Of a DNA stretch of 64,000 nt, positions 33,943-43,035 are shown in pieces. The DNA is from Actinomadura craniellae (GTDB taxonomy: Bacteria > Actinomycetota > Actinomycetes > Streptosporangiales > Streptosporangiaceae): positions 248,001 to 312,000 of the forward strand of contig NZ_QLYX01000005.1 of NCBI RefSeq assembly GCF_003289645.1, given 5' to 3'. The notes below the pieces were generated by a model. That model did not search any database. It was not told the origin of the DNA and worked only from the letters and a program-made list of their open reading frames with translations. Within the stretch, counting starts at the first letter, position 1. Each line of letters opens with the position of its first letter. A program made the translations under genes and the position numbers.

Positions 33943-35093
33943 GGGGCCACCTCCTGCGCGGCGGATCCTAATTCCTGTAGCAGCCGGCCGAGAGCGCTTC
34001 TGCGGAGCCGGTAGAGAGAGATCGTTGTTGCGGCGAGTGCCTCCGGAAGCTCGTCGCCGTCGTCGATCCTCACCTTGATCAGGCGAGGGGCTCCCTCGGA
34101 GCGGGGCGCCCCGGCATCACGCAGAATCGCCGTTATCTCCTCCAGGGAGCCGGGCGGGAGGGCCGGCGGCGACAGATAGTCCCGGGAGAGGAGGGCGACG
34201 ACGCGTTCGCCGCTCGCCCAAGCCCTGCCGAGCGCCTCGCGGAGCGGCTCGGCCGCCCCCACGTTCCATTTCACGAGCCGGGCCGGGAGACCGTGTCTCA
34301 TCAGTAACTCGGCGATCCATTCCGCCCGGGGAAGGTCGGCCCCGACGTAGCTGATGGCGATGGTTTCCGTTGACCCGTGCGATGGCTCGGACGTTCTCGT
34401 GGAGCGGGCCGGCACCGCTTCGAGGTCCGGTGCCGCCCCGAACGCGGGCCGGACGGCTCCGGCCCGCTCCGGGTCCGCCGGGCTCGGCGCCTCGCCGGCG
34501 CCGGTGAGCACCTCGGAGGCAACGGCTTTCAGGACGCCGTGGTACCCGCCCTGCCCCGACGTGATCTGCCGCAGCATCAGATGCTGCACCCCGAGGGAGC
34601 GGTAGGGCTCCGCGCCGAACGAACTCCAGAACCGTGGCATGGGCTCGATGGATCGGGGAACGACCGAGGTGAGATGTCGCCATCTCACCGGGATGAGAGA
34701 ACGAAAGCCCCGAGGTGATTCACGCGTCCGCTGGGAGAAAATCGCCCAGTCACTCCCGCACCGGTGATCCGCGAAGTAGCGATCAGAAATAAGAGCGATC
34801 ATCGTTGGGGTGGACGCGACGGCCGAGAGCCTGTCTCCTGCCTGCCCGACCCACCGCCCTGTGGCGGGCCTGCCCGTCCTGGCGTGGAGCTCACGCTCTA
34901 AATCCTGTTGGAACCGGCGCACCCAGGGTGTGTCTTCTCCGGTCGCACTGCTGGTCAAGAAGTACAACCCCGAGCCACCTCGCAAAGGTCTTCCGACGGA
35001 GAGCGTGGTGGGGGTGGATGAGGGCCGTCGGGACGAACCTGTTCCACCGCCTGAAGGCTCATCGTAGACGGTGAAACTCCTCAGGGTATCCAT
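33939..35093 (-). CDS. Tandem TIR-like protein (copy A)
   Basis: A 384-residue protein with two TIR-like domains. The first (GLYFLTSSATGEDTPWVRRFQQDLEREL..., ALISDRYFADHRCGSDWAIF) follows the FxsC pattern but has Asp where the catalytic Glu should be. The second (IAISYVGADLPRAEWIAELLMRHGLPARLVKWNVGAAEPLREAL, VVALLSRDYLS) also lacks it. It is a paralogue of the protein at 44082. Start is uncertain: ATG 35093 is used because the paralogue begins at the TIR itself; the frame is open to 35276. It is divergent from the FxsT-like gene at 35409. Confidence 0.8.
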   Translation of the reverse strand: MDTLRSFTVYDEPSGGGTGSSRRPSSTPTTLSVGRPLRGGSGLYFLTSSATGEDTPWVRRFQQDLERELHARTGRPATGRWVGQAGDRLSAVASTPTMIALISDRYFADHRCGSDWAIFSQRTRESPRGFRSLIPVRWRHLTSVVPRSIEPMPRFWSSFGAEPYRSLGVQHLMLRQITSGQGGYHGVLKAVASEVLTGAGEAPSPADPERAGAVRPAFGAAPDLEAVPARSTRTSEPSHGSTETIAISYVGADLPRAEWIAELLMRHGLPARLVKWNVGAAEPLREALGRAWASGERVVALLSRDYLSPPALPPGSLEEITAILRDAGAPRSEGAPRLIKVRIDDGDELPEALAATTISLYRLRRSALGRLLQELGSAAQEVAP

Positions 35094-35221
35094 CTGCGCG
35101 CCAAGGGCCCCTTCCCTAGCGGTATGACCAGAGTTCCCGACCGGGTGAGTGGCATCGCCGTTAAGATTTTCACGCGGTATATCGTATGGTATGGAGGCTG
35201 CGTTATAGATCATCCTTGATG

Positions 35222-35234
35222 TGGATGCCCGAAA
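35222..35234 (+). promoter_or_regulatory. Shared 13-mer in the divergent promoter (copy A)
   Basis: TGGATGCCCGAAA occurs here and at 45243-45255. Both copies lie between a minus-strand tandem-TIR gene and the divergent plus-strand gene. Confidence 0.4.
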
Positions 35235-35408
35235 CGCCGTTATGTGTCCCGTGACCGATTGGCCGGATGTGGACAAAATTCCCGGGGTATTCCTAGTGGC
35301 GTAAGGCCCTTTGACTTTCCGTTCGTGCGATTAGAGTGCTAATTCGGGGTCATCAGAGCGTTGTAGGTCTTCACCAGATCGTCACATGTAGAGCGGAGAG
35401 TCCGTTTG

Positions 35409-38400
35409 ATGAGAGGGGACATCGTTCACAAGATCGTGGGTTTCCGCGGTTACCAGTCCGGACTGGGCGTGTCCAAAGGGCTCGCGAACATCGCCTGGAT
35501 CCTCGGCAGCCACGGCCGCCGGGTGCTCATCGTCGACTGGACGGACCACCAGGGATCTCCGACGCTGCTGCGCCACCTGGGCCCCTACATGGACGTCCGT
35601 CCCGACTCCGGGCTCCGGCAACTCGCCGAGCAGTACGAGCGCTCCTGGCTCCCCGGTAGCGGGGACCACGACGGCTGGGAGGCCCCCGCGATCCCGTTTG
35701 CCGACCAGGCGGTGGTCTTGAAGATGAACTTCGACTGGCGGGATCCGGCTCTCCCGCCCCCTGTGGAGTTCCTCGCCCGCGGCGACCGGGTACCGGACAA
35801 CGGTGGTGGCGACGAGCCTTTCACCTGGGAACGCTTCCTCTCGGAGCCGGTGCGGGCCGACTTCATCAAGGACATGGGCGCGAGCCTGCGCAACGCCGAT
35901 TTCGATCACATTCTGATCGACACCGACCAGGGCTCGCCCGACCTCGCCGACGCGGCCCTGGAACTTCTCGACGTCCTCGTCTACTACTTCCCCGGGACGG
36001 AGGACGGGCTCCGGCCCAGCCGCGCCAAGCTGGACGAGCTCGTCGCACGAGCGGGGGCCGATCTGCGCGTCCTGCCGGTGAGCGGGCGCGTGGACGCCCG
36101 CGACCCACGCGATCAGTCCCTCATGCGCAGGCGGATCAGAGCCGCCTACGAGGGACTGCCCGTGGGCGATCCGGCGTCGCGTGACCGGTACTGGAACGGG
36201 ACCGAGGTGCCCGCCTGGCCCACCTACGGCAGGGCCGAGACCATGGCCGCGGTCGCCGAGGACCCGCGGCATCTCTACGCGATGATCAAGCCCTACGAGA
36301 ACATCACGGCCGCGGTGCTGGGCGAGGAGGAGTTCCGCGTCATACCGCTGGAGGAACACGCCCGGGAAGAGGAACTCCACCGCGTGCAGCGGAGCCTCCG
36401 GAACCAGCGCCCCCGGGTGGGGCTGCTGAGCGCGCCATGCGACGTGGTCTGGCGGGAGTGGATCGGCGCGGTGCTCCACGGGCTCGGCGTCGAGACGTCG
36501 GTGGAGGTCGTCGGCGACGGGGAGAGCCCGGACGTTCTCCGGTTCTCCGAAGACCCCAGCCCGCTGCTCGTGGTCATGTCATCCGGTTTCGAGGGGACAC
36601 CGGAGAGCAATCTCGCCGGCGCGCTCTGGCATGTCACGGCGGATCCAGGGGCGTCCGCCCCGTCCCGTGACGTCGTGGGCGCCAAGGTGAGCGAGCTCTC
36701 CGAAGGCGCCGTGCTGCCCTCCCACGTGATCGACCTGCTCTTCCTTCCCGAGGCGGGAGCCCGCCAGGAACTCGGCCGCCGCTTCGGCGACCTCGGGCAG
36801 GAGAGCCCGGCGGGCCGCCTGTCCGTGCGCTACCCCGCGCGGTATCCGGCGCTCGACAGCCTGCCCGCCCAGGACCGCGAGTTCGTCGGGCGGAACGAGA
36901 TCATCGCGCGGCTGCGCGAGCAACTCCCCGCCTCGGGACGGAACGGGCGTCCGATGGCGCTGGTCGCTCCCGGCGGCCTGGGCAAGTCCGCGATCGCGCT
37001 GGAGTACGCCTGGCGTTACCGCAGCCAGTTCGACATCGTCTGGTGGATCGAGGCCCGTAACGCGGGATCGGCCCGTGAGGAGCTGGAACGGCTGGCCGGT
37101 GGCTTCCTCGGTGGCGAGCAGGCGGAGGACGCCGTCCACGTGATGCTCCGCAAGCTCCAGAGAGGCGAGGTTCCGGAGGCCATCCAGAACACCCGTTCGG
37201 ACGGGAGCGGCGCCGACAACACCCCCGAAACCCTGCGCTGGCTGCTCGTCTACAACGACGCGCCCAAGGACGACAGCCTCCTCGACCTGCTCGCGGTGCC
37301 GGGGCCCGGCGGGCAGGTCCTGGTGACGTCACGGGACGAGCAGTGGGCGGAGCGGGCCGACGTCATCAGGGTCGAGCACCTGCCGGGAGCGGACGCCAGC
37401 GAACTGCTCGCACGGAGGGCGAAGGGCAACAACATCCTGAAGCCCGTCGCCACCGATCTCAGCGACGCTGTCAGGAACGAGCCGCTGCCGATCCAGTACC
37501 TCAAGGGTTACATGGATGTCGGCCCGAGCCAGATCACCTACCGGGGCTCGACGGACCTGGCGATCCAACTGCTGAAGCGCCTGGAGGCCGGGGAGGACAC
37601 CTCGCCTCCGCTCGCCCGGGTCCTCGACATGGTGCTCCCCGACCTGGCGAGGGTGTCCCCGGGGGCGGACCTGTTGCTGCACTGCTCGGTGTTCCTGGCC
37701 GCCCGGGGCGCCAACCAGGAACTGCTCGGTTCACGGGCGATGGTCGAGGCCATCGCCGAGGCCGACGAGACGGTCAGGTCCGGGGACCGGACCTTCGGTG
37801 AACTGCTCGGCCTGCTGAGCAAGTACCGGCTCGCCCGGATCGATCAGCGCACGGGACGCCTGTCGGTTCACCAGAAGACCTGCCGGGCGGTCATCGACCG
37901 GCTGTCCGAGGAGCGGAGGGAGAGCCTGCGCGAGCGGATTCAGCAGCTGGTCGCCGCCTTCGCGCCGCCGGACCACGAGATCGACGATCCGCGCCACGAC
38001 GGCGTCTACCGGGAGGTCGCCCTGCACCTCGAACCGGCCGGGATGTTAAGTCGTGAGACGTCCTCCTGGGGCACGGAGATCCGCAGGGCGATCGTCAACA
38101 CCCTGAGGTTCCACTACAGGCAGAACCAGTTGACGGAGGTGGAACGGGTCGCTCCTGCTCTGATAGAGCAGTGGGCCGCCCGGTTCGGAAAAGACGACCC
38201 GCTCCTGCTCCGGCTCCGGGTGCAGTGGGCCAACGTGCTACGGGCCAGGAGCCGCTACGAAGAGTGCATGCGGATCGACCAGGACGTCCTGCAACGTCAG
38301 ACGAACCTGCTCCCGCTGAACCATCCGCACGTGCTGAAGACCCAGGGCAGTCTCGCCGCGGACTACCGGGGCAGAGGCGACTTCCTTCTCGCCAAGGGCA

Positions 38401-39338
38401 ACGACGCGAACATCCACACCACGATGCGGATCGCCCTCGGCGACGAGCACCTTGACACGCTGGGAGCCGCGAACAACCTCGCGCTGGACCTGGTGCTGAC
38501 GGGCGACATCAACGGCGCCCTCACCTTCAACCAGGAGATCTACCGCATCCTGCAAGGAGTGTTCGGTGACCTGCACCCTCGCACGATCAGGGCCGTCACC
38601 AGCCTCGGGATCCGGTACGGACAGCTCGGCCAGTACGAGGTGTCCCGGGAACTGCTGGAGATGGCCAGGCAGCGGCGGGTCACGACGAGAAGCATGGACG
38701 GCCCGGACGGGTTCAAGCTGCTGAACGCGCTGTCGATCTCGCTCCGGGGGCTAGGGCACTCTGATGCGGCCGCCCTTGCGCGGACCGCCTACCAGGGAAT
38801 CGACGCGATCTACGGGCCGGACAACCTGTACACGCTGACCTCCGCGGTCAGTCTCGCGGCGGCGCTCCACGCCGAAGGATCCAGCGGCGAAGCCCTGGAT
38901 CTCGCGCGCAAGTACGTGGACGGTATGGAGAGTCTTCTCCCGCCGGTGCACCCTTTCATCTCGCTGTGCCGCGCGAATCTTGCCGTCTACGCCCGCGCGG
39001 TCGGCTCGGGGGACCTGGCCCTGGAGGCGGCCGAGACCGCCTACCAGGGGTTGGCGGACAGCTCGTCTCTGGGCAGGACACATCCGTTCACGCTCATCGT
39101 CGGCCTCGGGCTGGCCAACTCCCTCATCACGGACTCCGCGCGACGTCATGAGGCGGAAGCGCTCGATTCCGCGGCCGCCGAGGCGCTGGGCAGCCTGCTC
39201 CGCGGGCGCCCGCAGGACGGCGAGCACCCCCACGCCGCCGTGGCCAGAAGGAACCTCGACCACACTCGCAGCCTCCTCGCCGGGCGCGAGAGCGACGAAA
39301 CGCGTGGGGAAATCGAGCTGGACCTGCCGGGGATCTGA
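35409..39338 (+). CDS. FxsT-like ParA/NB-ARC/TPR protein
   Basis: A 1309-residue protein. The N-terminus (IVGFRGYQSGLGVSKGLANIAWILGSHGRRVLIVDW) is a ParA/MinD-like domain whose P-loop is broken (GLGVS instead of GG-G-K/R-T). NB-ARC begins at REFVGRNEIIARL with Walker A GGLGK526S and DIVWWIEARN. From about 900 to 1290 run TPR units (LRLRVQWANVLRARSRYEECMRIDQDVLQ, TLGAANNLALDLVLTGDINGALTFNQEIYRIL). This order matches the tetratricopeptide protein of FxSxx-COOH systems and STAND signalling ATPases that detect a ligand by their repeats. It starts at ATG 35409 (GGAGAG upstream) and is followed 23 bases later by the two-module gene. Confidence 0.88.
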   Translation: MRGDIVHKIVGFRGYQSGLGVSKGLANIAWILGSHGRRVLIVDWTDHQGSPTLLRHLGPYMDVRPDSGLRQLAEQYERSWLPGSGDHDGWEAPAIPFADQAVVLKMNFDWRDPALPPPVEFLARGDRVPDNGGGDEPFTWERFLSEPVRADFIKDMGASLRNADFDHILIDTDQGSPDLADAALELLDVLVYYFPGTEDGLRPSRAKLDELVARAGADLRVLPVSGRVDARDPRDQSLMRRRIRAAYEGLPVGDPASRDRYWNGTEVPAWPTYGRAETMAAVAEDPRHLYAMIKPYENITAAVLGEEEFRVIPLEEHAREEELHRVQRSLRNQRPRVGLLSAPCDVVWREWIGAVLHGLGVETSVEVVGDGESPDVLRFSEDPSPLLVVMSSGFEGTPESNLAGALWHVTADPGASAPSRDVVGAKVSELSEGAVLPSHVIDLLFLPEAGARQELGRRFGDLGQESPAGRLSVRYPARYPALDSLPAQDREFVGRNEIIARLREQLPASGRNGRPMALVAPGGLGKSAIALEYAWRYRSQFDIVWWIEARNAGSAREELERLAGGFLGGEQAEDAVHVMLRKLQRGEVPEAIQNTRSDGSGADNTPETLRWLLVYNDAPKDDSLLDLLAVPGPGGQVLVTSRDEQWAERADVIRVEHLPGADASELLARRAKGNNILKPVATDLSDAVRNEPLPIQYLKGYMDVGPSQITYRGSTDLAIQLLKRLEAGEDTSPPLARVLDMVLPDLARVSPGADLLLHCSVFLAARGANQELLGSRAMVEAIAEADETVRSGDRTFGELLGLLSKYRLARIDQRTGRLSVHQKTCRAVIDRLSEERRESLRERIQQLVAAFAPPDHEIDDPRHDGVYREVALHLEPAGMLSRETSSWGTEIRRAIVNTLRFHYRQNQLTEVERVAPALIEQWAARFGKDDPLLLRLRVQWANVLRARSRYEECMRIDQDVLQRQTNLLPLNHPHVLKTQGSLAADYRGRGDFLLAKGNDANIHTTMRIALGDEHLDTLGAANNLALDLVLTGDINGALTFNQEIYRILQGVFGDLHPRTIRAVTSLGIRYGQLGQYEVSRELLEMARQRRVTTRSMDGPDGFKLLNALSISLRGLGHSDAAALARTAYQGIDAIYGPDNLYTLTSAVSLAAALHAEGSSGEALDLARKYVDGMESLLPPVHPFISLCRANLAVYARAVGSGDLALEAAETAYQGLADSSSLGRTHPFTLIVGLGLANSLITDSARRHEAEALDSAAAEALGSLLRGRPQDGEHPHAAVARRNLDHTRSLLAGRESDETRGEIELDLPGI

Positions 39339-39361
39339 CCCAAACTACCCACGGAGTGAGC

Positions 39362-40393
39362 ATGACCGATTTCCACACACCCGGACCGGAGGGTCTTCCA
39401 GCGGGTTTCTACCAGCGCACTTTCGGGAGAACCCTGCGTTCCTGGCGGGAGTCCGGCGAAATCTCGCAGAGCGAGAGTTCGCGGGAGCTGTGTCGCAAGG
39501 TCGTCCTCTCGCGCAAGGTCCATTTCCTCGCCTATTTCGTGGACGGTTCGTGCGCCTACTGCTGCGACGTACTGACCGCCGAGCAGCGCTACGGCGACCA
39601 GATGATCGACAGCCAGGAGGCGGCGGAACTCCGGCGCGCGCAGCTCCTGACGAACGGCCAGGAGTTGAACTTCGTGGTCGGCCGCCTGGATCACGCCCTG
39701 CGCCCGCTGCGGTCGGGACGCCTCATCCGCGCCGTGTTCGAGGTCCAGGAGGGTGCGCTGTTCTACTACTCGACCGTCGAGGACGAGTACCTCGTCGGCG
39801 CGAGACTGGACCGCACCGGCGTCGAGGACGCCGACCGGGCGATGGCGGAACTGAGTGAGCGGCTGCGTATCGACAGCGGCTGGGGAGGGGCCATCAACTA
39901 CGGCTCCTATGCCGACGAGTTCTCGCTCGGTCACATCTCGATGACCGCGGAGGAGCCCCGGTACAACCGGCAGTTCGCCCCGCATGCCGACAGAGCACTC
40001 ATGGAGCGGTGCCTCCTCGCACTGGACCGCCGTGACCTGCACTATTTCGCTTACTTCGAAGGCCCTGACCTGATTTTCGCCGGGGACATCTTCGACAACG
40101 AATTCCTTGCACAGTTCTTCACCCGTGTCACCCCCGCCTCCCGTCGCCTCCGCTACCTCCAGATCGGGCGCCTGCTGTACACGGTCATCGCCCAGCTGAG
40201 CCCGCACCTGGGCGTGTCACTCGGCGGTGGCCTGTACCGAACGGTCCTCGACGTCGAGGCGGGCGCGCTCTACTACCTGCGGATCAGCGACACCCGCTCC
40301 GTCATCGGGGTGACCCTGGACCAGTCGAGCGTGGCGGCGGCCGACCAGCAGGTGGAGAAGCTGGCCGGCCTGCTGCGCGGCGCCGAGGGGTGA
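39362..40393 (+). CDS. Two-module protein of unknown family (copy A)
   Basis: A 343-residue protein built of two copies of one module. Each starts like KVHFLAYFVDGSCAYCCDVL or DLHYFAYFEGPDLIFAGDIF and ends like EGALFYYSTVEDEYLVGARLDRTGVEDADRAMAELS or AGALYYLRISDTRSVIGVTLDQSSVAAADQQVEKLA. The ending resembles the strand-helix part of roadblock/LC7 domains, a guess by eye. It is a paralogue of the 45407 protein. GGAG precedes ATG 39362. It follows the FxsT-like gene and converges with the HExxH gene. No signal peptide or membrane segment is present. Confidence 0.8.
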   Translation: MTDFHTPGPEGLPAGFYQRTFGRTLRSWRESGEISQSESSRELCRKVVLSRKVHFLAYFVDGSCAYCCDVLTAEQRYGDQMIDSQEAAELRRAQLLTNGQELNFVVGRLDHALRPLRSGRLIRAVFEVQEGALFYYSTVEDEYLVGARLDRTGVEDADRAMAELSERLRIDSGWGGAINYGSYADEFSLGHISMTAEEPRYNRQFAPHADRALMERCLLALDRRDLHYFAYFEGPDLIFAGDIFDNEFLAQFFTRVTPASRRLRYLQIGRLLYTVIAQLSPHLGVSLGGGLYRTVLDVEAGALYYLRISDTRSVIGVTLDQSSVAAADQQVEKLAGLLRGAEG

Positions 40394-40402
40394 GGGCGGC
40401 CG

Positions 40403-41659
40403 TCACGGGGCGTGGTTCCGCCGCCACCGGGTGAGGTGGAGCCGTGACTCCTCGGCGGCGAGCGCACCGGCCTCGGGGGGAACCGGTTCGGCCGACCACT
40501 CCCCGAGCGTTCGCGCGACCTCCTCGACGAACACCCTGCCGAGCGGATGGAGCCCGGCACCGTTCAGGGCGTCCGCACAGGCCCGCCGGGTGTCCTCGCG
40601 CCACCGCGCGAAGGAGGCGTGGGCCCGCAGGGACTCCGGCCGGCACTCGCGCCGGCGGCGCCAGAAGTCCGTCAGGCTGAGATGCGCGTAGATGCCCTGG
40701 ATCAGCCCGTGGAGAGGGCGGGGATCTTCCCGCCACGGCGCGTAGTAGAGGTCGGTGTGATCGTCACGGACCAGTGCGGCGACGTCGAGGAGCGCCGAGA
40801 GCTTCACATGCTGGGTCTCGTGCACGAGGGCGGCGGCGAGCGTGACCGGGTCGCTCATGCGCGACCAGCCGATGCATCCGAAGAGCTCCGGCGACGAGGC
40901 GCTCCGCCAGCCCTGCCGGGGCGGAGCGAGGGGCACCAGCACCCGCACCCATGCCTGGATCTCCTCCGCACGCTCGCGGTGGTCGCGCCGCAGGACCGAC
41001 CACGCCGCGCCGAGGCTCCGGCGCCAGGCGGCGAAGGCGTCCTCGGTGAGGCGCTCCTTGACCGGCAGCGCGGGGAACCGGCTCGGGTGCAGGTCGTCGA
41101 GCACGGGGTGCCAGCCGCTGCCGTCCCCGGGCAGCGACAGCCTCCGGACCGGCTGCCACACGCCGTCCGGTTCCGTGAGGTCCTCGGGCAGGTCGATCGC
41201 GCGATCCGCCCAGGTGATCCGGGCGATCCCGCCGGAGGCCCGCACCACCACCGGCTCGGTGGTCCGCCCCGGCAGCCGCACGGCGCCGAGCGAGGGCAGG
41301 TGGAGCAGGTCACCGCCCGGGGCGATGTCCAGCGTGAAGTCCACGCGCGCCCGCAGGGCGGCCGCGGCGGCGACCGCGGCGATGTGCCGCACGGGTGTGC
41401 GCGGCCCGCCTGCGCGGACGCTCTTCAGCGTGTGCCAGAGCCACGCCCCGACCGCCGGGTAGTCGAGGACCCGGGCGACGGCTCGCGCGTCGGCGCGCTC
41501 GGCCGCGAGCAGGAGCGCGTAACCGGCGCCGGTGACCCGGTCGGCCGGGGTGCTCACCTGGATCAAGCCGCGCAGCAGCAGCTTCCGCTTGCTGTGCTGC
41601 GCCGCTGTGAGCAGCCTGACGGCCTCCGGGCCGGCCCGTCCCCGCGCCAGTTCGAGCAC
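40403..41659 (-). CDS. HExxH-motif putative peptide beta-hydroxylase
   Basis: The 418-residue protein has AALVHETQHVKLSALLDVA (HExxH near residue 280), the mark of the alpha-ketoglutarate/HExxH peptide-modification family that accompanies FxsB-type maturases. Its N-terminus (GPEAVRLLTAAQHSKRKLLLRGLI) also fits. It probably hydroxylates a side chain of the precursor. GTG 41659 is the first canonical start after the maturase stop. Homology seems to begin 12 codons earlier, at ATA 41695, which overlaps that stop (ATAG) and has GAGGGC before it; the open frame continues to 42313 only as an out-of-frame shadow of the maturase. Confidence 0.82.
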   Translation of the reverse strand: MLELARGRAGPEAVRLLTAAQHSKRKLLLRGLIQVSTPADRVTGAGYALLLAAERADARAVARVLDYPAVGAWLWHTLKSVRAGGPRTPVRHIAAVAAAAALRARVDFTLDIAPGGDLLHLPSLGAVRLPGRTTEPVVVRASGGIARITWADRAIDLPEDLTEPDGVWQPVRRLSLPGDGSGWHPVLDDLHPSRFPALPVKERLTEDAFAAWRRSLGAAWSVLRRDHRERAEEIQAWVRVLVPLAPPRQGWRSASSPELFGCIGWSRMSDPVTLAAALVHETQHVKLSALLDVAALVRDDHTDLYYAPWREDPRPLHGLIQGIYAHLSLTDFWRRRRECRPESLRAHASFARWREDTRRACADALNGAGLHPLGRVFVEEVARTLGEWSAEPVPPEAGALAAEESRLHLTRWRRNHAP

Positions 41660-41691
41660 GACCGGCTCGGGGACCTGGTGGTAGCGGACGT

Positions 41692-42849
41692 CTATGGCGC
41701 TGCCCTCATTCCGGCCAGCCCCGCCACGACCTCCGCCTGCACGTGGCGGATCAGCCGCGACAGGTCGCCACAGTAGACGGACGGGTTGACGAATCCCGAT
41801 CCGGCCGCGTACCGGTGGGCCAGGGAACCGCCGCCGCAGACCCGCAGGAGCGGGCAGCCGAGGCACTCGGTGGACCTGCGCTCCATGTCCCTGACGTGGG
41901 CCGACGCGGTGACCGCCGAGAACGTGTGGGAGAACACGTGCCGCCCGGTGGCCGCCGCCCCCGGATAGGTCGACTTGAGCGTGTCGGACAGCTCGATGGC
42001 GCCGTTGGTCTCGATCACCAGGACGCCGGGCGGTGCCGTCCCGACCAGTGAACTGCGCGTCGCGCCGCCCAGCAGGAGATGCACCAGCTCCTGGAAGAGC
42101 CGCACCTTCGTTTCCCGGCGGGGCGCGGAGAACCAGCGGTCGAAGACCGCGATGAGCCAGCCCGCGTACACCGACGCGGAACGGTCGGGAGGCCGGCCCG
42201 GCGGTGGGGCCGACCAGTTCCCGTGGGGCAGCAGGAAATCGACTGCGGGCGGCCGGTGGTCGAGGAGCGCCTCGTAGGTCTCGACCGGGTCGTTGCGCGG
42301 GTCGATCGTGCACAGGATCCCGGCGTACAGGTGCGGACGTTCCCGCAGGAGCGCGAGGGCCGCCGTGACCTCGCCGTGACTGCCCCTACCGTCGCGGAAC
42401 CGCCGGTGCCGGTCGTGGGCGGCCGGGGTGCCGTCGAGGCTCACGGCGACCTTGATGTCATGCCGGTCGAAGGTTTCGAGGGCCGCGGCGGTCAGCCGCA
42501 CACCGTTGGTCTGCACCACGGTCCCGACCCGGCCCCGACCGTCCGGGGCGGGGCCGGCGACCCTCGCCACCTCGGTACGAACGGTGTCGGAGATCGAGGC
42601 CAGGCGTTCCGGCCCGGCCAACAACGGCTCGCCTCCGTGCAGGATGAGGCGCACCAGGAGGAGGTCGTGATCCCGGACGTGCTCGGCGATGCGCCGGGCG
42701 ATGGCCACGACCACGGCGTCGCCGATGGCTCGGGGCTGGTTTCGCCACCCCTGGTCGGCCATGGTGTACACGTAGCAGTGGTCACAGGCCAGATCACACC
42801 GGCTGTGCACCTTGACAACGAATTCGGTCGGTATTGCTGATTCGATCAT
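41692..42849 (-). CDS. FxsB-type radical SAM/SPASM peptide maturase
   Basis: A 385-residue radical SAM enzyme. The cluster motif is C18-DLA-C22-DH-C25-YVY, followed by LILHGGEPLL and VSLDGTPAAHDRHR. The SPASM end has ECLGCPLLRVCGGG and NPSVYC for auxiliary Fe-S clusters. Members called FxsB form a cyclophane between Phe and the third residue of an F-x-S motif. Here the likely substrate is the 61-aa peptide at 47616, which lies about 5 kb away on the other strand. ATG 42849 is chosen as the start closest to the conserved part. The 42850-43035 gap holds its promoter. Confidence 0.9.
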   Translation of the reverse strand: MIESAIPTEFVVKVHSRCDLACDHCYVYTMADQGWRNQPRAIGDAVVVAIARRIAEHVRDHDLLLVRLILHGGEPLLAGPERLASISDTVRTEVARVAGPAPDGRGRVGTVVQTNGVRLTAAALETFDRHDIKVAVSLDGTPAAHDRHRRFRDGRGSHGEVTAALALLRERPHLYAGILCTIDPRNDPVETYEALLDHRPPAVDFLLPHGNWSAPPPGRPPDRSASVYAGWLIAVFDRWFSAPRRETKVRLFQELVHLLLGGATRSSLVGTAPPGVLVIETNGAIELSDTLKSTYPGAAATGRHVFSHTFSAVTASAHVRDMERRSTECLGCPLLRVCGGGSLAHRYAAGSGFVNPSVYCGDLSRLIRHVQAEVVAGLAGMRAAP

Positions 42850-43035
42850 CCGGTACCGCGCATTCGCCGCTTTGGCCGTGCGAGAACTGGGAAAGCCGCG
42901 AACACGTACGTCGGGAAATCTGCGCACGACTTCGCGTCAGGATACCCCCGCGCTTACCACCGGTCTGTGAAATTTGCACCAAAGACACAGCGGGTGCCCG
43001 GGCCGGACACACCGAAAAGACGCTGGCCGGCTCGA

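Noticed and set aside
41696-42313. N-terminal 200-residue extension of the HExxH gene
   Set aside because: It lies wholly within the radical SAM coding sequence in another frame and is Arg/Gly/Pro-rich without similarity to HExxH family starts.
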